This document shows positions 46,667 to 55,225 of a stretch of DNA of 64,000 bases, piece by piece. Both the position numbers and the translations under genes were made by a program. The stretch is from assembly GCA_949292905.1 (NCBI GenBank), contig CASFAV010000009.1:146061-210060 (forward strand), given 5' to 3'. This stretch comes from an uncultured Eubacteriales bacterium. Lineage in GTDB: Bacteria > Bacillota > Clostridia > Christensenellales > DTU072. Position 1 is the stretch's first letter, and every line of letters begins with the position of its first letter. The notes beneath the pieces were generated by a model. It had not been told where the DNA came from, did not search any database, and saw only the letters and a list, made by a program, of their open reading frames with translations.

Positions 46667-47073
46667 CTCTCAATGACCTCTATAGTACGCGAGCTGTCCG
46701 GATTTACGGTAAAAACTATCTCCGTGACTTTGCCCGGCAGCCTGCTTATCCTGTTCCACTCTATCACGACGACGGAGTCGTCGCGGAAATATTCGTCGAG
46801 TCCCAGTTCTTCGAGCTCGCCCTCGTCCTCGATGCGGTACAGATCGAAATGGTAAAGCTTAAGTCTGCCTTCCTCGTATTCTCTCACGAGCGTAAAAGTG
46901 GGCGAAACGACGTTGCGGGTCACGCCGAGCGCTTTGGCGAGCCCTTTGGTGAACGTGGTCTTACCGGCGCCGAGACCGCCGCGCAAAACGAGCGTTTCGC
47001 CGCCTTTGAGTTTTTCCGCTATTTCCGCCGCCAAAGCCTCGGTTTCGGCAGGAGAATACGTTACATTCGTCAT
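46663..47073 (-). CDS. tsaE: tRNA t6A modification ATPase TsaE
   Basis: 136 residues. Walker A GGLGAGKTTFTKGLAKALG, VVSPTFTLVREY switch region and LYHFDLYRIEDEGELEELG are diagnostic. Drives cycling of the TsaB-TsaD complex. Overlaps ribU upstream by four bases. Confidence 0.96.
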   Translation of the reverse strand: MTNVTYSPAETEALAAEIAEKLKGGETLVLRGGLGAGKTTFTKGLAKALGVTRNVVSPTFTLVREYEEGRLKLYHFDLYRIEDEGELEELGLDEYFRDDSVVVIEWNRISRLPGKVTEIVFTVNPDSSRTIEVIER

Positions 47074-47768
47074 AAATGGAGTATCGGGGACAGTTTCTTA
47101 TAAAGCACGAAAGTCACTATCGAAGCCGCCGTCGATTTGATGAGGTTGAACGCGAGCCCGTATTCGCAGGCGAATTCCATTCTCACTTCCATGACGACTG
47201 GAGCGAACTCGGCGTAAAGCGGAACGGTTATGAAATAGTTGTTGAATATCGACACCGCCGCGTTGACGAGCACGCCTATCACGAGCGCTATAAGCGCGCC
47301 CTTACGGGTCTTATGGTATTTGTAATAAAGACTTGCGGGCAGCACCAAAGCGCAACCTACTATGAAATTCGACAGCTCTCCCACGAACATCGTAGAAGAC
47401 GTGGATAATTTGATAACGCATTTGATAAGCGCGATTATCACGCCCGCTACGGGTCCCAGAGAGAACCCCCCGAGAAGCGCGGGAATGTCCGAGAAGTCCA
47501 TGTCCAGCACGCTGAAAGGGAACACCGGGAAAATCGGGAAACGCGCAAACAGATACAATATCGTCGAAAGCGCCGATAATATCGCCACTTTCGTGATATA
47601 AGCGGTAACGTTGCGCTTCGTAAGCGGACGCGCCTCGGATTTTTTGCGTCCCTTCTCTTTCGGCGGGTCGCAGGGACCCGCGGGAGCAAGGATCACGACC
47701 GGCTTGTCGCCGCCCGTACTGCCGGCGGAAACCGCCGGAAACTTCTCCGTTTCGATATTTTTCTCCAT
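47070..47768 (-). CDS. ribU: ECF transporter substrate-binding (S) component, RibU-like
   Basis: Riboflavin-type S component that would pair with a shared EcfAA'T module elsewhere. 232 residues from the ATG at 47768 (AAGGAAG upstream). About 60 polar residues (Pro/Gly/Lys-rich) precede six membrane helices. FPFSVLDMDFSDIPALLGGF with GPVAGVIIALIKCVIK and MFVGELSNFIVGCALVLPAS match RibU. No FMN riboswitch lies upstream. The long polar N-terminal extension is unusual. Confidence 0.85.
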   Translation of the reverse strand: MEKNIETEKFPAVSAGSTGGDKPVVILAPAGPCDPPKEKGRKKSEARPLTKRNVTAYITKVAILSALSTILYLFARFPIFPVFPFSVLDMDFSDIPALLGGFSLGPVAGVIIALIKCVIKLSTSSTMFVGELSNFIVGCALVLPASLYYKYHKTRKGALIALVIGVLVNAAVSIFNNYFITVPLYAEFAPVVMEVRMEFACEYGLAFNLIKSTAASIVTFVLYKKLSPILHL

Positions 47769-47795
47769 TTTCAATACTTCCTTACGCTTTCCCCG

Positions 47796-48146
47796 TTACG
47801 ATTTCGATACGGGGCTCATTTTTTCTTTTCTCGATTTCCACAGCTTTTCGAGACAGTAGAATTCGCGCGTGTCCGCGCTGAAAATGTGCACGATCACGTT
47901 GTCGTAATCGATGACCACCCACCTGCCTTCGCGTAAGCCTTCTCTGCGGGTGGCGAGTACGCCCTGCTCCGCGAGTTTGTCCTCGACTTCTTCGGCAAGA
48001 GCGCGAACGTGATTGAAGTTCTTGCCCGTGGCTATCACGAAATAGTCCGCTATCTCCGATTGTCCGAGTTCCACGACTTCGATATCGCCGCCCTGCTTGT
48101 CGTCGAGCACTTTGTAAATAAGTTCGGTAAGCGCCAATGCTTCCAT
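47796..48146 (-). CDS. rsfS: Ribosomal silencing factor RsfS
   Basis: 116 residues from the ATG at 48146, five bases after GGAGG. KQGGDIEVVELGQSEIADYFVI, ATGKNFNHVRALAEEVED and EGRWVVIDYDNVIVHIF are typical. Binds L14 and blocks subunit joining in starvation. Follows nadD-yqeK, as in most Firmicutes. Confidence 0.95.
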   Translation of the reverse strand: MEALALTELIYKVLDDKQGGDIEVVELGQSEIADYFVIATGKNFNHVRALAEEVEDKLAEQGVLATRREGLREGRWVVIDYDNVIVHIFSADTREFYCLEKLWKSRKEKMSPVSKS

Positions 48147-48167
48147 TCGTACCTCCAAAGGTAATTT

Positions 48168-49301
48168 TTACTCCGCTATATTGTACCATGCGTACGCGCG
48201 CGAAGTCAACGGGTCAATTTGCGCGCCCGAACACTTAAGGTACTCGTAATTGTGTCTGAGAAGCGCGCGGAAACACGCCTCGATGTCTTTATCCGCGAGC
48301 GCGCGCAGTTCTTCCACGCCCTCGTAGCTTCTGCCCGCCTCCAGTTTGTCCGCTATGAAAATCAATTTGCCGAGAGCGCTCATATCGGGTTTGCCTGTCG
48401 TGTGATAACGTATGGCGTCAATTATCCTCTCGTCCTTTACGCCGTACACGTCCAAAGCCGCTTCGGCGCCGTCGTACTGATGTATGACTTCTTTGGAAAG
48501 CGTGTCGTAGCTTTCCGCGGGATGTAACGGCGGGCACTGCTTGCGCGAATCGTGAAGCATCGCCGCAAGAAACGCCGAGTCGAAATCGACGTCGTAACTC
48601 CAGGCATGTCCCACGGCGAATTCTGCAGTACGTACGGTATGAGCGAAAAGTCTTTCGCTCATTTCGCTTTTCAGGCGCTCCGTGAGCGGAGCGTAGAAGG
48701 AATATAAACCTTTGCTTTCGATATAACGCAAAGCCTTTTCGGGCACGTAACGCGCCGCCTTCGCATAGTCTTTGAGTTCGAGATAAAGTTTGATCACGCT
48801 CGAAGACACTTCCTCGCACGTAAAATCCGCAACGGATATGTCCGCGCTTTCGTAAAGAGAGTTGAGTTTCACTGCCTCCGCTTCCGCTTCTTCGCCTACC
48901 TCGCCGCGCGGCACCGCAAGTATCGGTATAAGCGCCGCCACCTTGTCGGGATTGCGCCATTCGGTAAACTTCATGAGGCTGTCCGAACCGATAAGATACG
49001 TGAGTTCGTCTGTAGCGAATTTCCTTTTGAGCTCGGCAAGCACCAGATAGGAATAAGCGTGATCGAGCGCCATCTCTTTTTCCGTTTCGTCCACTTCGAT
49101 AAACGGATACTCTTCCGACGCCAATCTCAGCATTGTCAACCGCTCATCGTAAGGAGTTATCCTGCAATGCTTATGGGGAGGATTGAACGTAGGCTCCAGA
49201 ATCACCCTGTCGAAGCCGTAACGCTCTTTCGCCTTGAGCGCAATCGCTATGTGTTCGGAATGCACGGGATCGAAGGTCCCGCCGAGAACGGCTGTTTTCA
49301 T
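48168..49301 (-). CDS. nadD: Fused nicotinate-nucleotide adenylyltransferase / YqeK HD-domain phosphohydrolase
   Basis: 377 residues, two enzymes in one chain. Residues 1-190: NadD with GGTFDPVHSEHIAIA, EPTFNPPHK and YLIGSDSLMKF, which makes deamido-NAD from nicotinate mononucleotide. Residues about 205-377: a YqeK-type HD domain with RLFAHTVRTAEFAV, AAMLHDSRKQCP and AIRYHTTGKPDMS; characterised YqeK proteins hydrolyse Ap4A symmetrically. The two are usually separate neighbouring genes. No Shine-Dalgarno; the -10 is eight bases from the ATG. Confidence 0.93.
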   Translation of the reverse strand: MKTAVLGGTFDPVHSEHIAIALKAKERYGFDRVILEPTFNPPHKHCRITPYDERLTMLRLASEEYPFIEVDETEKEMALDHAYSYLVLAELKRKFATDELTYLIGSDSLMKFTEWRNPDKVAALIPILAVPRGEVGEEAEAEAVKLNSLYESADISVADFTCEEVSSSVIKLYLELKDYAKAARYVPEKALRYIESKGLYSFYAPLTERLKSEMSERLFAHTVRTAEFAVGHAWSYDVDFDSAFLAAMLHDSRKQCPPLHPAESYDTLSKEVIHQYDGAEAALDVYGVKDERIIDAIRYHTTGKPDMSALGKLIFIADKLEAGRSYEGVEELRALADKDIEACFRALLRHNYEYLKCSGAQIDPLTSRAYAWYNIAE

Positions 49302-49309
49302 ACACCCCG

Positions 49310-49338
49310 ATTATACTATATCCGCGCGCGATATTCAA
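49310..49338 (-). promoter_or_regulatory. Sigma-A promoter of the nadD-to-ddl gene run
   Basis: TTGAAT, 17-base spacer, TATAAT on the minus strand, eight bases before the nadD ATG. Nine genes follow with small gaps or overlaps. Confidence 0.82.
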
Positions 49339-49374
49339 CGAATGAAAGCCACCTTTCGGGGAAATATTTTACTT

Positions 49375-50136
49375 ATGGCAAAATTCCTCGACAAGATAAT
49401 TTTTTCGGCGGCGTTCATCGTCGTCGCATACGGCTTGAGTTCAAGATATCTGGGCGAAAATTTCGCCCTCGCACTGACCGCATCGGTATATGTCGCGGCG
49501 GTACTCGTCTATCTCGGAGCGAAGGTCCGCCGCGATCTTAATAAAGATATAACTCCGCAGGAAATGTGCGCCTATCTCGCGCTTATGGGAGCCGAAAATC
49601 AAACTAAACTCTTTTACCAGACCATACCCGACGAAAGGCGCATACAGCTTAAGCCGCCCTATTTCGTATTTGAAAAGGATGGCGAAAAGTATATGGTCGC
49701 CGCTTTATACAAGTTCCTCAATCTGGCGCAGGAGGATATCTCCGCGGCATACCGCGCGGCTAAAAATTTCGGAGTCGGGAAGGTAATTATACTGACCCGC
49801 GCTCGGGACAGAAAGACGGTCAATCTGGGCGCGCTCATCCCCATGGAAATATCCTATCCCGACAAGCGCGCGGTGTACCGTTATCTCAGAAAGCACAACG
49901 CCCTTCCCAAGCCGTTGTGCGAAAAAAAACGGGTACGGAACGTGCGTCCCGAACCCGGTGCGATACTCGATACGGTGTTTGCGCCGAACAAGCTGAAATA
50001 TTATCTTTTCGTGGCTATTATGCTCACGGCAGCGGCGTTTTTCACGCCGATCAAAACCTATTATTACGTATGCGCGGCGATACCTCTGCTGCTTGCGTCG
50101 GGCTGTCTCTTACGCTCCGCGCGCGAGCGGCGGTGA
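49375..50136 (+). CDS. Membrane protein with central soluble domain, function unknown
   Basis: 253 residues from the ATG at 49375; an ATG at 49342 is possible, and neither has a good ribosome site. Two membrane helices at the N terminus, a 150-residue soluble part and two more helices at the C terminus. The soluble part (FVFEKDGEKYMVAALYKF...VGKVIILTRA) has a strand-helix rhythm faintly like Mrr-type restriction-endonuclease-fold domains, but I cannot place catalytic residues with confidence. Divergent from nadD and convergent with obgE, whose stop is eight bases away. Confidence 0.7.
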   Translation: MAKFLDKIIFSAAFIVVAYGLSSRYLGENFALALTASVYVAAVLVYLGAKVRRDLNKDITPQEMCAYLALMGAENQTKLFYQTIPDERRIQLKPPYFVFEKDGEKYMVAALYKFLNLAQEDISAAYRAAKNFGVGKVIILTRARDRKTVNLGALIPMEISYPDKRAVYRYLRKHNALPKPLCEKKRVRNVRPEPGAILDTVFAPNKLKYYLFVAIMLTAAAFFTPIKTYYYVCAAIPLLLASGCLLRSARERR

Positions 50137-50144
50137 ACGGTACA

Positions 50145-51401
50145 TTACGGTACGTACTCGAATTCTACGCCCATTATGTCCACCACGTCGCCGTCCTCTA
50201 TCCCTTGCGCTCTGAGTTCGGCTATCACGCCCTTTTCGCGCAGCGCGCGCTGGAACCAACGGAAGGAGTCTCCGTCGTTCAGTACCACCCTTCGCGCGAG
50301 CTCCTCGACGTAGCCGCCGGTAACGTAATATACGCCGTTCTCCTTATGCACTTCGAAGGAGTCGCGGTCCTTGGCTTCGTATTCGAAAGGCACGAAACGT
50401 AGAGGTTCCGCAGGCGGGAGTTCCTCGAGCTTTGCGGAAATAACTCGCTTGAATTCCTCTATGCCCGCCGTGGTCGCGGCGGATATGCGCAGAACCTTAC
50501 TTCCGCAGACTTTTTCCAGAGCTTCGAAGGCGCTTTCGTCGGGTTGAAGGTCGCACTTGTTGGCGACTACTATTTCGGGAAGCGCGCCGAGCTCCGGCGA
50601 ATACTCCGTAAGCTCTTTCCTGATCGCGATGTAGTCTTCCGCGGGATCCCTGCCCTCTATACCGCTGATGTCCACGAGATGCACTATGAGACGCACGCGC
50701 TCGACGTGGCGCAGAAAGCTGTGCCCGAGCCCCACTCCCTTGCTCGCGCCCTCGATGAGCCCCGGAATATCGGCTACGACGAAGGATTCGTCGCCGTAGA
50801 CCACGGTGCCGAGATTGGGCGAAAGCGTCGTGAAATGATAATCTGCTATCTTGGGACGCGCGGCGGAAATTACCGATAGAAGCGTCGATTTCCCGACGTT
50901 GGGGAAGCCTACCAGTCCCACGTCCGCTATCGTTTTGAGTTCGAGCACGATCTTGCGTTCCACGGTGCGCTCGCCGGTCTCCGAAAAGCCGGGAGAACGC
51001 CTCTTGGCGGTAGCGAATTTCGCGTTGCCGCGCCCGCCGCGCCCGCCTTGAAGCACGAGCACGCGCTCGCCTTCCTTATATACGTCCGCTATTATGCCGC
51101 CGGACTCCGCGTCTTTCACCACTGTGCCGCAGGGTACCTTGATTATAACGTCTTTACCCGCTCTGCCGGTGCAGTTTCTGCCGCTTCCGTTCGCGCCGTT
51201 CTCCGCCCTGAAATGCTGAGAATACCTGAATGCCGCGAGCGTATTCATCGCCGCGGACGCTTCGAAATATATGTCGCCGCCCTTGCCGCCGTCGCCGCCG
51301 TCCGGACCTCCCGCCGCCACGTATTTTTCACGGTGCCAGCTTACCGCTCCGTCGCCGCCGTTACCGGCTTTAATGTATATCGTCGCAACGTCGAGAAACA
51401 T
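50145..51401 (-). CDS. obgE: GTPase Obg/CgtA
   Basis: Ribosome assembly and stress GTPase. 418 residues from the ATG at 51401, six bases after AGGAGG and inside the nth 3' end. Glycine-rich Obg domain (KAGNGGDGAVSWHREKYVAA, GGDGGKGGDIYFEAS), G domain with GFPNVGKSTLL, DIPGLIEGAS and NKCDL, and a C-terminal OCT domain typical of Firmicutes. Confidence 0.97.
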   Translation of the reverse strand: MFLDVATIYIKAGNGGDGAVSWHREKYVAAGGPDGGDGGKGGDIYFEASAAMNTLAAFRYSQHFRAENGANGSGRNCTGRAGKDVIIKVPCGTVVKDAESGGIIADVYKEGERVLVLQGGRGGRGNAKFATAKRRSPGFSETGERTVERKIVLELKTIADVGLVGFPNVGKSTLLSVISAARPKIADYHFTTLSPNLGTVVYGDESFVVADIPGLIEGASKGVGLGHSFLRHVERVRLIVHLVDISGIEGRDPAEDYIAIRKELTEYSPELGALPEIVVANKCDLQPDESAFEALEKVCGSKVLRISAATTAGIEEFKRVISAKLEELPPAEPLRFVPFEYEAKDRDSFEVHKENGVYYVTGGYVEELARRVVLNDGDSFRWFQRALREKGVIAELRAQGIEDGDVVDIMGVEFEYVP

Positions 51402-52044
51402 CTTTTGCCTCCTCCGTTTCTTTATCTTTACCCGTCGAATAAAGACAGATACCTTTGAGCTTACACTCACCGCAAGCGGGTTTGAGCGCCTTGCAGACGT
51501 ACCGTCCGTGGAATATAAGCGTGTGATGTAATGTATTCCATTGCTCCGCGGGATACGCTTTGCACAATTCGCGTTCCACTTTCTCGACGGTATTCCCCGA
51601 AGCTATGCCTATCCTTCTCGAAACGCGGAATACGTGCGTGTCCACGGGCATCGCGGGCTCGTCGTAAGCTACCGTCATCACCACCGACGCGGTCTTGCGC
51701 CCCACTCCCGCGAGCGCCACGAGTTTATCCATTTCGCGCGGGACCTCGCCCGAATACTTTTCGACTATCTCGCGCGAAGCGGCTATGATGTTTTTCGCTT
51801 TATTGTTGTAAAACCCCGTCGAAAATATGTACGGTTTGAGTTCCTCTACGGTAAGCCGCGCGAATTGCTCCGGCGTATTATAAACTTTGAAAAGCTTATC
51901 CGTTACTATATTGACGCGCTTGTCGGTGCACTGCGCGCTCAATATCACCGCGACGAGCAGCTCGAACGGCGTAGAATAATTGAGCTCACAACCGGCATTC
52001 GGGTGCATTTCCTTGAGCTTTAAGTAAACTTCCGCGTAGTTCAT
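51370..52044 (-). CDS. nth: Endonuclease III
   Basis: DNA glycosylase/AP lyase for oxidised pyrimidines. 224 residues from the ATG at 52044. LVAVILSAQCTDKRVN, helix-hairpin-helix with LAGVGRKTASVVM (catalytic Lys) and VDTHVFRVSRRIG (catalytic Asp), then a [4Fe-4S] motif CKALKPACGECKLKGIC. The TATAAT six bases before the ATG and the lack of a ribosome site suggest a leaderless mRNA. It overlaps obgE by 32 bases. Confidence 0.95.
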   Translation of the reverse strand: MNYAEVYLKLKEMHPNAGCELNYSTPFELLVAVILSAQCTDKRVNIVTDKLFKVYNTPEQFARLTVEELKPYIFSTGFYNNKAKNIIAASREIVEKYSGEVPREMDKLVALAGVGRKTASVVMTVAYDEPAMPVDTHVFRVSRRIGIASGNTVEKVERELCKAYPAEQWNTLHHTLIFHGRYVCKALKPACGECKLKGICLYSTGKDKETEEAKDVSRRCDDIH

Positions 52045-52050
52045 ACATAA

Positions 52051-52056
52051 ATTATA
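52051..52056 (-). promoter_or_regulatory. -10 element of nth
   Basis: TATAAT on the minus strand, six bases from the ATG; the -35 region (TTCCGT) is poor. Confidence 0.5.
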
Positions 52057-52090
52057 CAATAGAACGACACGGAACGGAAAGGATTTGAAG

Positions 52091-52309
52091 CTATTTCCTG
52101 AAAATCCCTTGTGAACTCACGAGATTGAGTTTCGAAACGAGTTCTTTGACAAGTTCGAGGCGGGAAGAATCGAATACGACCGTAAGTCCGCAACTGACTC
52201 CCAGCGAACGCGGGGTATTGACAATGGCGGAAGCAATATGTCTTTCGTTAAGCGCGCGACTCAGCCTGAAGGCTTCGCTTCTCGATCTGAAAGGGGCGAG
52301 GTAATTCAT
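52091..52309 (-). CDS. DUF3343 family protein (putative Se/S carrier-like)
   Basis: 72 residues. The family core is visible: APFRSRSEAFRLSRALNERH, then IVNTPRSLGVSCGLTVVFD with the conserved Cys of the SCG motif, which is thought to hold sulfur or selenium. GGAG precedes the ATG. It is divergent from a class V aminotransferase of the cysteine desulfurase type, a neighbour pair seen in anaerobes; function is inferred from that pairing. Confidence 0.8.
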   Translation of the reverse strand: MNYLAPFRSRSEAFRLSRALNERHIASAIVNTPRSLGVSCGLTVVFDSSRLELVKELVSKLNLVSSQGIFRK

Positions 52310-52347
52310 GTTAGGTCTCCGTACCTTATTCTACAATACAATCTATT

Positions 52348-53472
52348 ATGGGCTACGTAAAAGCGTGTATTTATCTGGACAATTCCGCCACGTCGCGGTT
52401 CAAGCCGCGCGCCGTGGTAAAAGCGGTGGAGCGCGAGCTCAAATGCTCGGCAAATGCCGGCAGAGGCGGACATAAAGCGAGCGTAAGAGCGGGAATGATG
52501 ATCGAAGATTGCCGCGAACGGATAAGAGCGGTCACCTTCGACGGCTATGCGGTGATGACGAAAAGCTGCACCGAAGCGCTCAATACAGCTATCTTCGGCA
52601 AAAATTATTTCGGCAAGATCGTCACTTCCGTATACGAACACAACAGCGTGCTGCGCCCTCTCGAAAAGCTGCGCGCCAAAGGCGCGAACGTCGTGCACAT
52701 ATCCTCGCCCAACGGCGTGATATCCCCCGATATACTGAAAGCGCATCTGAGCGCCGACACCTCTCTGGTGGTACTTTCCGAGATGAGCAACGTAACGGGC
52801 ACAATACAGCCTATAGACGAATTAGGCGCCCTTTTAAGCTCAAAAGGGATACCGTTTATCGTAGACGCGGCGCAGTCACTCGGTCACACCTCAAGCGCAT
52901 ATACGGGAGTCACGATGCTTGCGGGCGCGGGACATAAAGGCTTACACGGACCGCAGGGAACGGGCTTTCTCGTATTCAGGCAAGGCGCAGAACCCGCGCC
53001 GCTCATCTACGGCGGAACGGGCACGGACTCCGCCTCGCTCGTACAGCCCTCCGCGCCTCCGGAAGGACTCGAAAGCGGCACTCTGAACGCGGCGGGGATA
53101 GCGGGACTACAGGAAGGCATACGCTGGACTCTCAAGCACAAGGAAAACATCGTAAACAAAATAACCGAATTATCTTCGGAACTCACCGAAGGGTTGAAAA
53201 GCATTCCGTCGGTTAAACTTTATTCCGACAACGCTAACGGCGTGATCTCCTTTAACGTAGGCGATCTGACGAGCTCGGAAACGGCGGACATACTCGACGC
53301 GGAATACGGTATCGCGGTGCGCGCGGGGCTGCATTGCGCGCCGCTCATACATAAATGGCTCGGCACCCTCCGCCGCGGAGCGGTACGAGCGAGTATAGGC
53401 GTATGCAATACCTCCAAAGACGTCGAAGCCCTCTTACGCGCCGTCAGCGCGATAGCCGCCCGCAAAGGATAG
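52348..53472 (+). CDS. Cysteine desulfurase family protein (class V aminotransferase)
   Basis: PLP enzyme that would release sulfur or selenium from (seleno)cysteine. 374 residues: YLDNSATSRFKP at the N terminus, VDAAQSLGHT, the PLP lysine in GAGHKGLHGPQGTGF, and the active-site Cys in AGLHCAPLIHKWLG. It belongs to the short family that accompanies DUF3343, not to IscS/SufS proper. No scaffold gene is nearby. Two TACAAT boxes lie just before the ATG and no Shine-Dalgarno is present. Confidence 0.9.
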   Translation: MGYVKACIYLDNSATSRFKPRAVVKAVERELKCSANAGRGGHKASVRAGMMIEDCRERIRAVTFDGYAVMTKSCTEALNTAIFGKNYFGKIVTSVYEHNSVLRPLEKLRAKGANVVHISSPNGVISPDILKAHLSADTSLVVLSEMSNVTGTIQPIDELGALLSSKGIPFIVDAAQSLGHTSSAYTGVTMLAGAGHKGLHGPQGTGFLVFRQGAEPAPLIYGGTGTDSASLVQPSAPPEGLESGTLNAAGIAGLQEGIRWTLKHKENIVNKITELSSELTEGLKSIPSVKLYSDNANGVISFNVGDLTSSETADILDAEYGIAVRAGLHCAPLIHKWLGTLRRGAVRASIGVCNTSKDVEALLRAVSAIAARKG

Positions 53473-53584
53473 ATGACCGCACCGCGACACAGCGAAAAAA
53501 GGCAGGATACGGTCTTTGTTTTTTACGATTTCCTGTCTGTTCTGTTCCCGATCGCGCGTTTTTACTAAACTTTCAAGTATCCGA

Positions 53585-54304
53585 TCATCTGATTATGGAC
53601 AGCTTGCCGGCGACGTCGAAAAATTTCCACGGGACGTCTTCGACGGGCGGATATACGCGGAATACCATCGTTTCCTTGTTCGTGGGGTGCGGGAAACGGA
53701 GCTCCACCGCCCATAAGGCGAGATTGTATCCCGAGGGGCTTTTGCCTTTTGCGTATTTCGCGTCGCCGAATATCGGCGTGCCCGCCGTGGCGAGCTGTAC
53801 GCGCGCCTGATGGCTCCTGCCCGTTATGAGTTTGATCTCGACGAGCGCTATTTCTTTCTTGACGTCGAGAGTTTTGTATTCGAGTACCGCGAGTTTAGCG
53901 CCCTCGGTCGCTATCGGCACGCAATACACCGAATTGGTGTTTTCGTCCTTATAAAGGGCGTTCTTGAGGACGCCCTTCTTGTCGCGCATCGCTCCGCAGG
54001 TCACGGCGAGATATTTTTTCTCGAGCTGTCCCGATCTTATGCTCTCCGAAAGGCGAGCCGCCGCCTTCGACGTCTTGGCGAATACCATTACGCCGCCCGT
54101 GGGTCTGTCCAACCTGTGCACGAGCCCCAGGAAGGCGTCTCCGGGCTTATTGTACTTCTCGACGAGATAGCGCTTCAACGCGCTCAGAAGATCGTCGTCT
54201 CCCGAATCGTCGGGGCAACTGGGCACGTTCTGCGGCTTCACCACTACGAGGATGTGGTTGTCTTCGTACATTATATTGAGTTCTTCGGTGTCGATCTTAT
54301 TCAT
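53585..54304 (-). CDS. RluA/RluD-family pseudouridine synthase, no S4 domain
   Basis: 239 residues from the ATG at 54304. Catalytic LGLVHRLDRPTGGVMVFAK, KKYLAVTCG and GRSHQARVQLATAGTPIFGD. It lacks an N-terminal S4 domain, like RluA and the TruC type, so target may be tRNA or rRNA. Follows the methyltransferase gene at five bases, probably one transcript; both act on RNA. Confidence 0.92.
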   Translation of the reverse strand: MNKIDTEELNIMYEDNHILVVVKPQNVPSCPDDSGDDDLLSALKRYLVEKYNKPGDAFLGLVHRLDRPTGGVMVFAKTSKAAARLSESIRSGQLEKKYLAVTCGAMRDKKGVLKNALYKDENTNSVYCVPIATEGAKLAVLEYKTLDVKKEIALVEIKLITGRSHQARVQLATAGTPIFGDAKYAKGKSPSGYNLALWAVELRFPHPTNKETMVFRVYPPVEDVPWKFFDVAGKLSIIR

Positions 54305-54309
54305 AAGTT

Positions 54310-55185
54310 TCAATGTTTTTTCGGGTCAAAAGTAAGCATCGCGCCCGCTCCACAGGGTAGTATAATATTTTTTTGCTCCGTTGGCAAGCCTAATTCGTAC
54401 GCTTCGGCATTATGCGGGATATTTTCGAAAACAAGTTCGAGAACGTTCTTCATGACCGTAGGTTGCAAGCCCGTGGTGTAGCTGTTCAGCAAATAAAATA
54501 ACGGCTTGTCCGAAACGATCTGCGAGGTGAGCGACACGAGCTCGTATAGCCTGTCTTCCAGCTTCCACAGCTCTCCGCGCGGTCCCCTGCCGTAACTCGG
54601 CGGATCCATGATGACGGCGTCGTATTTGTTCCCCCTGCGTATCTCGCGCTCCACGAATTTGAAGCAGTCGTCCACGATATACCTTACCGGGCGGTCTCTG
54701 AGCCCGCTCAAAGCCATATTGCGCCCGGCGCGTTCGCACATCGCTTTCGCCGCGTCCACGTGACAAACCTTTGCCCCCGCGGAAGCGCACGCCACGGTAG
54801 CCCCTCCGGTATAGGCGAAAAGATTGAGTACGTTTATCTCCCTTCCCGCGCCTTTTATGAGTTCTATGCACTTTGCCCAATGATAAGCCTGCTCGGGGAA
54901 AATACCGGTGTGCTTGAAGCCCATCAGTTTAAGCGAAAACCTGAGATCGCGCCAGCCTATCACGAATTCTTCGGGCACCTTTTTGCGGTACTCCCAATGC
55001 CCGCCGCCGGCAGCGCTGCGCATATAGACGGCGCTCAGATCGGGATATTCGTAAAGATCGAAGGGCGGCGCCCATATTATCTGCGGATCGGGGCGCAACA
55101 GCACTACTTCTCCGAAACGCTCCAGTTTCATGCCGCTCCCTGTGGCGATAACGCCGTAATCTTTCCATTCGGTATCGTATCTCAT
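54310..55185 (-). CDS. SAM-dependent methyltransferase, RlmI-like
   Basis: 291 residues. LNLFAYTGGATVACASAGAK (SAM motif I), VDAAKAMCERAGRNM and VIMDPPSYGRGPRGELW (catalytic DPPS/Y). This matches the class of 23S rRNA cytosine-5 methyltransferases without the N-terminal PUA domain. GC-rich coding without anomalies. Exact target not assignable. Confidence 0.88.
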   Translation of the reverse strand: MRYDTEWKDYGVIATGSGMKLERFGEVVLLRPDPQIIWAPPFDLYEYPDLSAVYMRSAAGGGHWEYRKKVPEEFVIGWRDLRFSLKLMGFKHTGIFPEQAYHWAKCIELIKGAGREINVLNLFAYTGGATVACASAGAKVCHVDAAKAMCERAGRNMALSGLRDRPVRYIVDDCFKFVEREIRRGNKYDAVIMDPPSYGRGPRGELWKLEDRLYELVSLTSQIVSDKPLFYLLNSYTTGLQPTVMKNVLELVFENIPHNAEAYELGLPTEQKNIILPCGAGAMLTFDPKKH

Positions 55186-55225
55186 TTATAATAATATAAT
55201 TAACGGTATTTCTTATCGCAGCGCT

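Noticed and set aside
47769..47795. FMN riboswitch upstream of the RibU-like gene.
   Set aside because: The gap to rsfS is too short to hold one and no conserved elements are present.
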